Assembly (NCBI RefSeq): GCF_030362935.1
Contig: NZ_JAUCDY010000006.1
Span: 62,001 to 126,000, forward strand
Origin: Thiopseudomonas acetoxidans
GTDB taxonomy: Bacteria > Pseudomonadota > Gammaproteobacteria > Pseudomonadales > Pseudomonadaceae
Direction of reading: 5' to 3'
DNA length: 64,000 nt
Shown here: positions 8,024-16,670 of the stretch, piece after piece
Layout of the letters: every line of letters starts with the position of its first letter
How positions within the stretch are numbered: position 1 is the first letter of the stretch
The notes under the pieces: model-generated
What the model was told of the DNA's origin: nothing
The model's database searches: none
Seen by the model: only the letters and a program-made list of their open reading frames with translations
Translations under genes and position numbers: made by a program

Positions 8024-8677
8024 TTAAGCCATTTCTAATACTTTATCGACTAGGGCATTAATGCCTGTAGCGGCCTGCCTAATGGATTGGGCGAGCATAT
8101 AGGCGGGGGTGGTAACCAAACAGTTGCCTTCATCGACAACAATGCTATCGACGCTGCAATTTTGGTGTATGCCACCCATGGCTTCGATGGCGCCGGCAGT
8201 GCCAGCGTCGCTGCCGATGGTGCAGGTTACGCCTGTGCCAAATATTTTGGCCGATAAAGCGGGGGAGATACACATAAGGCCGATGGGCTTTTTAGCCTCT
8301 TTAAATTGCAAAATAGCCTTGAGGGTGTTTTCTTCTACTTCGCAATCTGCGCCTTTGCTGGCAAAGTTGGACAGGTTTTTGGCGACACCAAAGCCGCCCG
8401 GCAGGATCAAGGCATCAAAGTCTTTGGCTTGTAGTTCGCGTACATCAAGGGTTTTACCACGGGTAATACGCCCTGACTCAATCAGCACATTGCGCTGCTC
8501 AGGCATTTCGTCGCCTGTAAGATGGTTGATAACATGAGCTTGTGGGATATCGGGAGCAAAGAAGGTTACCTGTGCTCCCTGCTGGTCAAGACGCAGCGCA
8601 GTGAGTACGCTCTCATGGATTTCTGCACCGTCAAAAACGCCACAACCGGATAAAATCACTGCAACTTTTTTACTCAT
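8024..8677 (-). CDS. elbB: ElbB, DJ-1/PfpI-type glyoxalase linked to isoprenoid biosynthesis
   Basis: The protein (217 aa) matches ElbB of E. coli throughout: VAVILSGCGVFDGAEIHESVLT at the N-terminus, the LPGGFGVAKNLSNFA nucleophile-elbow region, GLMCISPAL with the candidate catalytic Cys, and TTPAYMLAQSI near the end. The family belongs to the DJ-1/PfpI superfamily and has weak glyoxalase activity; the tie to isoprenoid synthesis is genetic. Two ATGs lie 6 nt apart. I prefer the second, at 8677, because GGAG stands 7 nt before it but abuts the first. The gene diverges from priA. Confidence 0.9.
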   Translation of the reverse strand: MSKKVAVILSGCGVFDGAEIHESVLTALRLDQQGAQVTFFAPDIPQAHVINHLTGDEMPEQRNVLIESGRITRGKTLDVRELQAKDFDALILPGGFGVAKNLSNFASKGADCEVEENTLKAILQFKEAKKPIGLMCISPALSAKIFGTGVTCTIGSDAGTAGAIEAMGGIHQNCSVDSIVVDEGNCLVTTPAYMLAQSIRQAATGINALVDKVLEMA

Positions 8678-8726
8678 AATCATTCTCCATGGTGTTAGTG
8701 ATAAGCCCCATGACAGGTTCGTGTAT

Positions 8727-8790
8727 AAGGAAGTGTTGGAAGCTCTTGCCTGATCCTGACAATGCAGCTAATGACTCGGCACTTGCTTAA
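8727..8790. repeat. Palindromic repeat, copy 1 (upstream of priA)
   Basis: This copy of about 64 nt shares roughly two thirds of its positions with copy 2 at 11138-11200, in the same orientation. The best shared block is TTGCCTgatCCTGACAATGC (17 of 20 identical). Its ends (8726-8739 and 8776-8789) pair over about 12-13 positions with one mismatch and some G-U pairs. It lies between the divergent genes elbB and priA. Confidence 0.55.
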
Positions 8791-8850
8791 AGAACCATAC
8801 AACAAAAAACTCCGCTAATATAGCAGCACATAGTTAAGGATTTAATACGC

Positions 8851-11070
8851 GTGTCTGAGCTTTATTTACGTGTCGCATTGCCTACGCCTTTGCGGCGTTT
8901 GTTTGATTACCGTGCCCTGGCTGATATTCCCGTTAGCGCATGGCAGCCAGGCGTGCGGGTGAAGGTGCCTTTTGGTTCGCGCGAAGTGGTTGGCGTTGTC
9001 CTGCACACTACCGATACGACCGAAGTGCCGGTGAGTAAGTTGCGTACGATCACTGAGTTAATTGATGAGAAACCTTTGTTGCCTCCGAGTGTTATGCAGC
9101 TAATAAGCTGGACGTCACAGTATTACCAACACAGTTTGGGCGACACCTTCAGCCGGGCTTTACCGGTACTGCTGCGCCAAGGTGAGCCTGCGGTTGCGCA
9201 AAAAAAACTGTTTTATACCGCTGCTACCGACGCACAACTGGACGATGTGCGAGTTAAAAACGCACCCAGACAGCGGCAGGCTTTACAGGCTGTATTGCAG
9301 CACAAGCGCGGACTGGCCCATGAACAACTCAGCAGTTTAGAGCTGCAAAAAAGCAGCATTGATGCATTGTTAGAAAAAGGTTTGCTGCACAAAGAATGGC
9401 GCAGTGTGCACCAGCCGCCCAGCAACTTGCCGGTGTTAGCGCAAATGCCGCTGGCCTTAAATGCTGAGCAAAAAGTGGCGTTTGATTCGATTAGTCAGCA
9501 ACTCGGGCGTTTCAAAGTGTTTCTGCTAGCGGGCGTGACCGGCAGTGGTAAAACTGAAGTGTATTTGCATCTGATTGAGCAGGTGTTGAATAAAAAGCAG
9601 CAAGTATTGGTACTCATTCCAGAAATTAACCTTGGGCCGCAGACGTTTAGTCGATTCCAGCAGCGTTTCAATGTTAGGGTTGCATTGCTACATTCTGAAG
9701 TGAACGACCGCGAACGACTGAATGCTTGGCTGGCTGCACGCGACGGTCAGGCGGAAATTGTCATAGGTACGCGTTCGGCGTTGTTCACCCCTTTTAAAAA
9801 CCTAGGTTTAATTATTATTGATGAAGAGCATGACGCTTCCTATAAACAGCAGGAAGCCTTGCGATACCATGCGCGTGATTTAGCCTTGGTGCGTGCGCGG
9901 CAAGCAGATATTCCGGTGGTGCTGGGTTCGGCGACGCCTTCGTTAGAAAGCTTGCACAATGCTAATAGCGGACGTTATGCGCTGCTGCGTTTGAATACGC
10001 GCGCAGGTACCGCTAAATTGCCGCAGTTTAAACGTTTGGATGTACGCAGTTTGCCGTTGGATTCAGGCATTAGTATGCCGCTGCAAAAAGCCATTGAACG
10101 TACGCTGGCCGCAGGACAGCAAGTGTTGGTGTTTTTAAATCGACGGGGCTTTTCTCCGGTTTTGCTCTGTAATGATTGCGGTTGGATGGGTAAGTGTCGC
10201 GACTGTGATGCGCGGCTCACCTTGCACCAGCGTTACAACGAGTTGCGTTGCCATCATTGCGGTCATGTGGAAAAACGCCCGTTAGCCTGCCCAGGCTGCG
10301 AAAGCTTACAGCTGCACCCAGTAGGTGAGGGCACAGAACGAGCAGAAGAACGTTTACAAATTCTGTTTGCGCAAGTGCCGATTTTGCGTATTGACCGTGA
10401 CACTACCGCACGCAAAGGTGCGCTGGATGCCATGCTGAATACGGTTAATCAGGGGAAGCCCTGTATTTTGCTGGGCACGCAAATGCTTGCCAAAGGCCAT
10501 CATTTTCCACGGGTCACCTTGGTGGCGATTTTAAATGCGGACGGAGGGTTGTTTTCCGCAGACTTTCGTTCGAGTGAGCGTATGGCGCAGTTGATTCTGC
10601 AAGTGGCTGGGCGTGCAGGGCGGGCGCAAGACCCGGGTGAAGTGATTATCCAGAGCCACTTAGCCGATCATCCTTTATTGGTACAGCTGACCGAACAGGG
10701 TTATTTTGCTTTTGCGGAGCAGGCGCTGAGTGAGCGGCGTGCGGCAGGGTTACCACCCTATAGTTACATGGCGTTGTTGCGTGCCGAAGCGGTGAGCAGT
10801 ATTCAGGTGGATAATTTTCTACAGGACGCCTTGGCTCTAAGTGAGCAGCTGCTGGCACACTATCAGCTGCAACAGCTTGAGTGCTTAGGTCCGGTTGCAG
10901 CGCCCATGGAGCGCCGTGCAGGGCGCTATAGAGCGCAGTTGCTGTTTATTGCGCACAAGCGTAAAGACCTGCAGCAGTTGTTGCATGCGCTGTGTTTTAA
11001 TCTGGAGCTGCTCCCCAGTGCGCGACAAGCACGTTGGTCGGTGGATGTGGATCCCATTGACTTGTTTTGA
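8851..11070 (+). CDS. priA: PriA, primosomal replication-restart helicase
   Basis: PriA (739 aa) is a 3'-5' superfamily 2 helicase that recognises stalled forks and reloads DnaB. Visible parts are the N-terminal 3'-DNA-binding domain (residues 1-105), Walker A GVTGSGKT (228-235), the DEEH box (about 323-326), four CxxC pairs binding two zinc ions (CNDC, CRDC, CHHC, CPGC; about 437-480), and helicase motifs V/VI including QVAGRAGRAQ. The start is GTG at 8851, giving MSELYLRVALPTPLRRLFDY; no better codon is near. The gene stands alone between the two palindromic repeat copies. Confidence 0.97.
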   Translation: MSELYLRVALPTPLRRLFDYRALADIPVSAWQPGVRVKVPFGSREVVGVVLHTTDTTEVPVSKLRTITELIDEKPLLPPSVMQLISWTSQYYQHSLGDTFSRALPVLLRQGEPAVAQKKLFYTAATDAQLDDVRVKNAPRQRQALQAVLQHKRGLAHEQLSSLELQKSSIDALLEKGLLHKEWRSVHQPPSNLPVLAQMPLALNAEQKVAFDSISQQLGRFKVFLLAGVTGSGKTEVYLHLIEQVLNKKQQVLVLIPEINLGPQTFSRFQQRFNVRVALLHSEVNDRERLNAWLAARDGQAEIVIGTRSALFTPFKNLGLIIIDEEHDASYKQQEALRYHARDLALVRARQADIPVVLGSATPSLESLHNANSGRYALLRLNTRAGTAKLPQFKRLDVRSLPLDSGISMPLQKAIERTLAAGQQVLVFLNRRGFSPVLLCNDCGWMGKCRDCDARLTLHQRYNELRCHHCGHVEKRPLACPGCESLQLHPVGEGTERAEERLQILFAQVPILRIDRDTTARKGALDAMLNTVNQGKPCILLGTQMLAKGHHFPRVTLVAILNADGGLFSADFRSSERMAQLILQVAGRAGRAQDPGEVIIQSHLADHPLLVQLTEQGYFAFAEQALSERRAAGLPPYSYMALLRAEAVSSIQVDNFLQDALALSEQLLAHYQLQQLECLGPVAAPMERRAGRYRAQLLFIAHKRKDLQQLLHALCFNLELLPSARQARWSVDVDPIDLF

Positions 11071-11137
11071 GCCAAGGCGTGAATCTTGTCTGCAGACACT
11101 ATGCAAATGCACTAGCATGGCAAAAATTTTCTTCTTA

Positions 11138-11200
11138 AAGGAGGTGCTGAATAATGTTGCCTAGCCCTGACAATGCGGGTAATTATTCAGTGTCTCCTAA
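11138..11200. repeat. Palindromic repeat, copy 2 (downstream of priA)
   Basis: Related to copy 1 at 8727-8790. Positions 11139-11155 pair with 11182-11198 over 17 consecutive positions, including three G-U pairs, leaving a 26-nt loop with the conserved TTGCC...CCTGACAATGC. Most differences between copies are transitions, and several keep the stem paired. It lies in the 151-nt gap between priA and the ABC ATPase gene, so it could act in the 3' end of one or the 5' leader of the other. Confidence 0.55.
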
Positions 11201-11221
11201 GGTTTTATTTGAGTGTGATAC

Positions 11222-12145
11222 ATGATTGAGGTTTCTAAGCTTAGCAAACATTTTTCTGAGCATTTAGCGGTAAATAATTTATCTTTCACCATTCAGCCTG
11301 GCGAGGTGATAGGTTTTCTAGGTCCTAATGGGGCGGGTAAATCTACCACAATGAAAATGCTGACCGGTTTTTTGGCTCCTAGTGCAGGAAGCGTCAAAAT
11401 TCACGGTTTTGATATTGCCAAACAGCGTATTAGTGCGCAGCGCGTGCTGGGCTATTTGCCAGAAGGCGCGCCCTGTTATGGCGAGATGACGGTGTTGGAT
11501 TTCTTGCTGTTTATCGGCAAAGTGCGTGGTTATCATGGTAAAGAGCTGCAAGAGCGCGTTAAACGAGTGATTGATTTGCTTGAGCTTGGGCGGGTGATTG
11601 GTCAGAGCATTGATACGCTCTCTAAGGGTTTTAATCGGCGCGTGGGCTTGGCGCAGGCGGTGATGCATGAGCCGAAGGTGTTGATATTAGATGAACCCAC
11701 TGATGGTTTGGACCCCAACCAAAAGCATCAGGTACGCCAGTTGATCAAGGCGTTAGCTAAAGACCGCATTGTGATTATTTCTACGCATATCTTAGAAGAG
11801 GTCAGCGCGCTTTGTACGCGTGTGCTGTTGATTGCGCACGGCGAGCTGATTGTCGATGAAACACCGCATCAATTATCACAGCGCTCTAAATACCATCAGG
11901 CGGTCACGCTTTACAGTGAAGACGCGCTCGATCAGGCAGCGCTAAAGGCTTTACCCGGTGTGCAATCACTGGAGGAGAACAGTCGCGATGGCAGCTTGAC
12001 CTTAATCCCTGAGCCGGGCGCTGTGTTGTTTCCTGTGGTCAACGCGCTTATTCAACAACGTGGTTGGCAAGTGCAAGAAGTTGCCGTGGAGTCGGGACGT
12101 TTGGATGAGGTTTTCCGCCGCTTGACCAGAGGAGAATCGGCATGA
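11222..12145 (+). CDS. GldA-like ABC transporter ATPase
   Basis: This 307-aa ATPase has Walker A GPNGAGKST (34-42), signature LSKGFNRRVGLAQAV (about 132-146) and Walker B VLILDEPTDGLD (about 155-166). A C-terminal extension of about 90 residues resembles the DUF4162-type tail of ABC-2 exporters. The stop overlaps the next start by 4 nt (ATGA). With the next two genes it forms a GldA-GldF-GldG set, named from gliding Bacteroidetes. In non-gliding gammaproteobacteria the substrate is unknown. The motifs show ATP-driven transport; everything about cargo is open. Confidence 0.9.
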   Translation: MIEVSKLSKHFSEHLAVNNLSFTIQPGEVIGFLGPNGAGKSTTMKMLTGFLAPSAGSVKIHGFDIAKQRISAQRVLGYLPEGAPCYGEMTVLDFLLFIGKVRGYHGKELQERVKRVIDLLELGRVIGQSIDTLSKGFNRRVGLAQAVMHEPKVLILDEPTDGLDPNQKHQVRQLIKALAKDRIVIISTHILEEVSALCTRVLLIAHGELIVDETPHQLSQRSKYHQAVTLYSEDALDQAALKALPGVQSLEENSRDGSLTLIPEPGAVLFPVVNALIQQRGWQVQEVAVESGRLDEVFRRLTRGESA

Positions 12146-12876
12146 AGCATTGGCGTATCATTTTAGAGCGTGAATTCTCGGGCTATTTTGCCACTCCATT
12201 GGCGTATGTGTTTTTGTTGACGTTTTTGGTTTTGTCTGGCTTGTTTACCTTTTATCTGGGTGGCTTTTATGAAAGCGAGCAGGCCAACTTGCAACCGTTT
12301 TTCACCTTTCATCCATGGCTGTATCTGTTCTTAATGCCCGCTTTAGCCATGCGCTTGTGGTCTGAGGAGCGCAAAAGCGGCACGATTGAATTATTAATGA
12401 CGCTGGCGATTCGTCGGCGTGAAATGGTGTGGGGAAAGTTTCTGGCCGCGTGGTTATTTGCTGGACTAGCGCTGGGATTAACCTTTCCCTTGGTGTTTAC
12501 GGTTAATTTTTTAGGTGATCCTGATAATGGCGCTATTTTAACCGGCTACTTGGGCAGTTGGCTGCTGGCTGGTGCGTATCTGGCGGCCAGCTCGTTTGTT
12601 TCGGCGTTGTCGAAAAATACGGTGTTGGCCTTTATTGGTGCGTTAGGGCTGTGCTTTATTTTTGTGGTTAGTGGTCATGCATTGGTGTTGGATGCTTTTA
12701 CGAACTGGGCTCCGCAATGGTGGCTCGATATGGTGTCGTCCATGAGTTTTTTAACACGTTTTCAAGCCATTAGCCGTGGCGTGATTGATGTACGCGATGT
12801 GCTGTTTTTCCTTAGCTTTATTCTGGCGTGGCTGGTAGCTAGTGTCATTGTGCTTGAACTGAAAAAGGCGGATTAA
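12142..12876 (+). CDS. GldF-like ABC-2 permease
   Basis: A 244-aa integral membrane protein with about six hydrophobic segments, starting MKHWRIILEREFSGYFATPLAYVFL. The motif MRLWSEERKSGTIELLMTLAI is the classic ABC-2/NosY cytoplasmic helix that contacts the ATPase. The start overlaps the ATPase stop and the gene ends 1 nt before the next ATG, so the three genes are one translational unit. Confidence 0.88.
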   Translation: MKHWRIILEREFSGYFATPLAYVFLLTFLVLSGLFTFYLGGFYESEQANLQPFFTFHPWLYLFLMPALAMRLWSEERKSGTIELLMTLAIRRREMVWGKFLAAWLFAGLALGLTFPLVFTVNFLGDPDNGAILTGYLGSWLLAGAYLAASSFVSALSKNTVLAFIGALGLCFIFVVSGHALVLDAFTNWAPQWWLDMVSSMSFLTRFQAISRGVIDVRDVLFFLSFILAWLVASVIVLELKKAD

Positions 12877-12877
12877 A

Positions 12878-14713
12878 ATGAAAAGAATGTTTTATTCGAG
12901 CCTTGGTTTGGTAGTAGTGGCGCTGACGTTTTTTGTGTTTAACGCGCTTTCGAGCCTGCTATTTAAAGGTGTGCAGCTGGATTTAACCGAGCAAAAACTC
13001 TACACCCTAACTGAAGGCACACAGCAGCTACTCGCTGGACTCGATGAGCCGATTGAGCTGTATTTCTTTTATTCCAACCAAGCGGCACGCGACATGCCGC
13101 AGGTGCGTCACTATGCGCAACGCGTGCACGAACTCTTGGCTACCTATACCCGCTTGGCAGATGGCAAGCTAAAACTGCACGTGATTGAGCCTGAGCCTTT
13201 TTCAGCACAGGAAGACCAGGCAGCGCAAATGGGTTTGCAAGCGATACCGCTGGCTCAGGGGGAGTCTTTGTATTTGGGGCTGGCAGGTAAAAATAGTCAG
13301 GGTGATGTGCAGAGCATTGCATTTTTTGCCCTTGAGCAAGAAGAGCTGCTGGAGTATGAGCTCAGCCGTATGCTGCATGCATTGTCGCAAACCAGCCTGC
13401 CCGTTATCGGGGTGATGAGTGGACTACAGCTCAATGGCGGCTTCGATATGCTAAGTGGTCAAGCGCAACCGGCTTGGATGGTGATGGAAGAGGTGCGGCA
13501 ACAATTTCAAATCGAAAGTATTGCGTTGACGGCCGATGAAATTCCTGAGTCAGTGTCGGTTTTATGGCTTGTGCATCCGCAAAACTTGTCGCCGCCGACG
13601 CTGTACGCCATTGATCAGTTTGTGATGCGTGGCGGCAAATTACTGGTGTTTGTTGACCCCTACAGTGAGTTTGACACAGGGATGTCGATGGCTGCGGATG
13701 AGCTGCAAGCACGTGCATCAAATCTGCAGACGCTGTTCGAAGCGTGGGGATTGCGTCTGCGTGATGATGTGGTGGTGGGTGATTCGTTGTATGCGATGAC
13801 GGTCGGTGTGGGTAGTGAGCAGCGTGCGGTACGTCACCTAGGCTGGCTTAACTTGCCGAAACAGGCCCTCAGTGCTGAAGATGTGGTCACGGCGCCTTTA
13901 CAAAATATTACGCTAGCGACAGCGGGTGTATTAGAGCCCTTGGAGGGCGCAACAACGCTGTTTACTCCGCTGCTGCAAACCTCCGACAGCGCTATGCCCT
14001 ATGCTGCGCGACGCTTTGCTGGTTTGCGAAGCCCGACTGAGTTGCAGGCAGATATGCAGCCTACAGGTGAGCGGTATACTTTGGCGGCACGCATTAGTGG
14101 GCCAGCAAAATCAGCCTTTACGCAGGGTTTAGAAGGGCAATTGCCGGGACTCAAACAAGCCAAGCAAATCCAAGTGCTGGTCGTGGCTGATACCGATATG
14201 CTGCGCGATACCATGTGGGTACAGGTGCAGGATTTTTTCGGTCAGCGCTTGCCACAACCTTGGGCAGGCAATGCTAGCTTTGTTGTTAATGCCATAGATA
14301 ACTTGCTCGGTTCTGACGCATTGCTGGGTGTGCGTTCGCGAGCACAGTTTAGTCGCCCCTTTACTCTGGTGGATCGTTTGCGTCGTAGTGCTGAGGAGCG
14401 TTACGCTGAAAAAGAACAGCAGCTGCAGCGTCGCTTGATGCAAGCAGAGCAAAAAATAGCTGAGTTACAAACCGGTGATACTGAGTTGAATGTGTCAATG
14501 CAGCAACAAGCGACAATACAACAGTTTATGCAGGAAAGATTACAAATCCGCAAAGAATTGCGTGAGGTGCGTTATCAACTTAACGCGGATATTGAAAGTT
14601 TAGGCACTACCGTTAAGGTGTTTAATGTTGCCGTTATGCCTTTTATTCTAACCTTTGCCATGGTGCTGATTGGGCTGCACCGACGGATTCGGCGTATGCA
14701 TACTGAGGCGTGA
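12878..14713 (+). CDS. GldG-like auxiliary protein of the ABC-2 system
   Basis: A 611-aa protein with an N-terminal membrane helix (residues about 7-30), a large domain of about 530 residues, and a C-terminal helix (about 580-600, MPFILTFAMVLIGLHRRIRR). The N-terminal region LFKGVQLDLTEQKLYTLTEGTQQLLAGLDEPIEL is typical of GldG proteins (ABC-type uncharacterized auxiliary component). Near residues 505-545 there is a Glu/Gln/Arg-rich probable coiled coil (EERYAEKEQQLQRRLMQAEQ). The central domain is probably periplasmic. Function is unknown outside gliding bacteria. Confidence 0.86.
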   Translation: MKRMFYSSLGLVVVALTFFVFNALSSLLFKGVQLDLTEQKLYTLTEGTQQLLAGLDEPIELYFFYSNQAARDMPQVRHYAQRVHELLATYTRLADGKLKLHVIEPEPFSAQEDQAAQMGLQAIPLAQGESLYLGLAGKNSQGDVQSIAFFALEQEELLEYELSRMLHALSQTSLPVIGVMSGLQLNGGFDMLSGQAQPAWMVMEEVRQQFQIESIALTADEIPESVSVLWLVHPQNLSPPTLYAIDQFVMRGGKLLVFVDPYSEFDTGMSMAADELQARASNLQTLFEAWGLRLRDDVVVGDSLYAMTVGVGSEQRAVRHLGWLNLPKQALSAEDVVTAPLQNITLATAGVLEPLEGATTLFTPLLQTSDSAMPYAARRFAGLRSPTELQADMQPTGERYTLAARISGPAKSAFTQGLEGQLPGLKQAKQIQVLVVADTDMLRDTMWVQVQDFFGQRLPQPWAGNASFVVNAIDNLLGSDALLGVRSRAQFSRPFTLVDRLRRSAEERYAEKEQQLQRRLMQAEQKIAELQTGDTELNVSMQQQATIQQFMQERLQIRKELREVRYQLNADIESLGTTVKVFNVAVMPFILTFAMVLIGLHRRIRRMHTEA

Positions 14714-14723
14714 TTGCGGAAAA

Positions 14724-14753
14724 GCTCTGCTGCAGACTGGATTACAGCAGAGC
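14724..14753. terminator. Hairpin between convergent gldG-like and L,D-transpeptidase genes
   Basis: A 9-bp perfect stem (14724-14732 gctctgctg; 14745-14753 cagcagagc) lies in the 49-nt gap between two convergent genes, and can act in both directions. There is an A-rich flank on the left (T-rich for the reverse-strand gene) and a weaker T content on the right. Confidence 0.6.
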
Positions 14754-14762
14754 GCCTCTAAA

Positions 14763-15260
14763 TTAAGGACGAATCTCAATCAGCGTGTTGTCTTTAACCA
14801 ACGACCAGACTTCCTGCATGTCGTCGTTGGTGAGCGCAATGCAGCCTTCGGTCCAGTTAAGTGAGCTGAAAAACCACTCAGGATATTCCTCATCGTTGGG
14901 TGTGCCGTGCAGCATAATCATGCTGCCGGGGTTCTTGCCTAGTTGTTGTGCGCGCTCGCGATCTTGTTCATTGGGGTAGGAAATGTTAATCGCCAGATTG
15001 TAACGCTCGCTGGGTTTACGCCAATCAAGCCAATATATGCCTTCAGGTGTACGCAGATCTCCCTCATAACTTTTAGCCCCATCTTTTTTACCCAGTGAAA
15101 CCTTATAGGTTTTTACGATTTCACCTCGATGCATAAGATGCAGTTGGCGTTCAGATTTAATGACAAGCACCTTATCAATAGGCAGTGTTTTTTGACTGGC
15201 AAACGTAGCGGGCAAGAGACAAAAAAACAACATAAAGCATGTAAAAAAGCGAGTCCGCAT
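14763..15260 (-). CDS. Exported L,D-transpeptidase (YkuD domain)
   Basis: The protein is 165 aa from the ATG at 15260, which has AAGGGA 6-7 nt upstream; a longer frame exists but would bury the signal peptide. Residues 1-22 (RTRFFTCFMLFFCLLPATFA) look like a Sec signal sequence. The YkuD fold shows VLVIKSERQLHLM and YKVSLGKKDGAKSYEGDLRTPEGIY, then His118 (MLHGTPND) and catalytic Cys140 in WTEGCIALTNDDM. The motif is of the WTxGCIAxTN type rather than SHGCIR, as in YafK-like members. Likely role: peptidoglycan crosslink formation, release or lipoprotein attachment in the periplasm. It faces the gldG-like gene. Confidence 0.88.
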   Translation of the reverse strand: MRTRFFTCFMLFFCLLPATFASQKTLPIDKVLVIKSERQLHLMHRGEIVKTYKVSLGKKDGAKSYEGDLRTPEGIYWLDWRKPSERYNLAINISYPNEQDRERAQQLGKNPGSMIMLHGTPNDEEYPEWFFSSLNWTEGCIALTNDDMQEVWSLVKDNTLIEIRP

Positions 15261-15520
15261 AAAGCATCCCTTTAGACAAATAAGCAAAACTGGCGGGATT
15301 TTAAACGCTTTGTGTGCATTGAGTAAGCCCTGAACGCGTGGCATGATGCTAAGGTAGCTCAGAAAGTGCCGTATTTACCCACCCTGTATTCTAAGTAAGT
15401 GGTTGTGTTTATGGGGTGTTTGTTTTTTATGCACATATATTTTGTTAAACGATAGCTTTTTTGGGCAGCTTTCTAGCTGATTTAAATAACTGTATAAAAC
15501 ATGCGCGTGTGAGATTTTTT

Positions 15521-16126
15521 ATGTTGTTAGACGAGGCAGTTAAACGCATCCAAAGTTACCAGCCTAAACCTATTATTGCAGCACAGAACTTTCCTGAGGC
15601 CGCTGTTTTAATGCCTATTACCCGCAGCCAGACACCCGAGTTAGTGTTAACCCTCAGAGCGCATGGCTTGTCTACGCATGGTGGTGAAGTCGCTTTCCCG
15701 GGTGGCCGGCGAGATCCTACGGATAGCGATCTAATTTTTACCGCTTTGCGTGAGGCACAAGAAGAGGTGGGTTTAGAGCCAAAACTAGTTCAAGTTGCGG
15801 GCTCCTTAAGCCCGCTGGTTTCTCGCCATGGCATTAAGGTTACGCCCTATGTGGGGCTGGTTTCGAGTCAAACGCAGTATCAAGCCAATGCTGGCGAAAT
15901 AGCGTCTATATTTACCGTCCCACTTGAGTTTTTTGCATCCGATCCGCGCCACACCACTCACCGAATTGATTACTTAGGGCGCAGCTGGTTTGTGCCCAGT
16001 TATACTTATGCAGACTATAAGATTTGGGGGTTAACCGCTGTAATGGTGGTTGAGTTGGTAAACATTGTGTTTGATTTAAATATTGAATTAAATCAGCCGC
16101 CCCAACTCAGCAAAAAAGAATTGTAA
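15521..16126 (+). CDS. Nudix hydrolase, probable CoA pyrophosphatase (NudL-like)
   Basis: I choose the ATG at 15521 (201 aa), matching the usual N-terminus; a TTG 60 nt upstream would add 20 unlikely residues. The segment GLSTHGGEVAFPGGRRDPTD followed by the Nudix box (GG at 61-62, REAQEEVGL at 77-85) fits the NudL/YeaB subgroup, which hydrolyses CoA to 3',5'-ADP and phosphopantetheine. VTPYVGLV and FEMP-like spacing further on also fit. The gene precedes the carbonic anhydrase, DUF1289 and purT genes, in the same order as in Pseudomonas. Substrate is inferred from subgroup resemblance. Confidence 0.85.
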   Translation: MLLDEAVKRIQSYQPKPIIAAQNFPEAAVLMPITRSQTPELVLTLRAHGLSTHGGEVAFPGGRRDPTDSDLIFTALREAQEEVGLEPKLVQVAGSLSPLVSRHGIKVTPYVGLVSSQTQYQANAGEIASIFTVPLEFFASDPRHTTHRIDYLGRSWFVPSYTYADYKIWGLTAVMVVELVNIVFDLNIELNQPPQLSKKEL

Positions 16127-16142
16127 ATACTGGGAGTAGCCG

Positions 16143-16670
16143 ATGAAATACCGTTTAGATGAACATTCTGTTGTTGCTGACGAAGACAGTTGGGTTGCAC
16201 CCAGTGCTAGTGTGATTGGTAAGGTGCGTTTGGATGCTGGAGCCAGTGTGTGGTTCGGAGCAGTTCTGCGTGGTGATAATGAGCTTATTCATATTGGCCC
16301 GAACAGTAACGTGCAAGATGGCAGCGTGATGCACACAGATATAGGCTGGCCGCTGACTTTAGGTACCGGGGTTACAGTAGGTCATAATGCAGTGCTGCAT
16401 GGTTGTACTGTTGATGATTACAGTCTGATTGGGATTAACGCGGTTATTTTGAATGGTGCCAAGATTGGTAAATACTGCATCATTGGCGCCAATACACTCA
16501 TTGGTGAAGGCAAGGAAATTCCAGATGGCAGTTTGGTGGTGGGTTCGCCAGGTCGCGTGGTTCGTCAGCTTACGGACGAGCAAATGAAACGATTAGAAGC
16601 CAGTGCTGAGCACTATGCCAATAATGGTCGCCGCTATCGTCAAGGCCTAATAGAACAAGATGACGCATAA
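16143..16670 (+). CDS. Gamma-class carbonic anhydrase family protein (YrdA/PaaY type)
   Basis: A 175-aa left-handed beta-helix protein built from hexapeptide repeats (for example VIGKVRLDAGASVWFGAVLRGD, then VQDGSVMHTD). The three metal-ligand histidines are present: MHTDIG, VGHNAVLHG. It belongs to the YrdA/PaaY/CaiE group, whose members bind Zn and may hydrate CO2 or act as thioesterases. An RBS GGGAG stands before the start. The 3' end overlaps the DUF1289 gene by 11 nt. Confidence 0.9.
   Translation: MKYRLDEHSVVADEDSWVAPSASVIGKVRLDAGASVWFGAVLRGDNELIHIGPNSNVQDGSVMHTDIGWPLTLGTGVTVGHNAVLHGCTVDDYSLIGINAVILNGAKIGKYCIIGANTLIGEGKEIPDGSLVVGSPGRVVRQLTDEQMKRLEASAEHYANNGRRYRQGLIEQDDA

Noticed and set aside
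8109..8537. A 142-codon forward frame opposite elbB
   Set aside because: It is the antisense of conserved ElbB sequence, with no upstream RBS or family match.
14763..15260. L,D-transpeptidase without the SHGCIR motif as an inactive enzyme
   Set aside because: The WTxGCIAxTN variant is the usual form of a YafK-like subgroup, and Cys140 is present.
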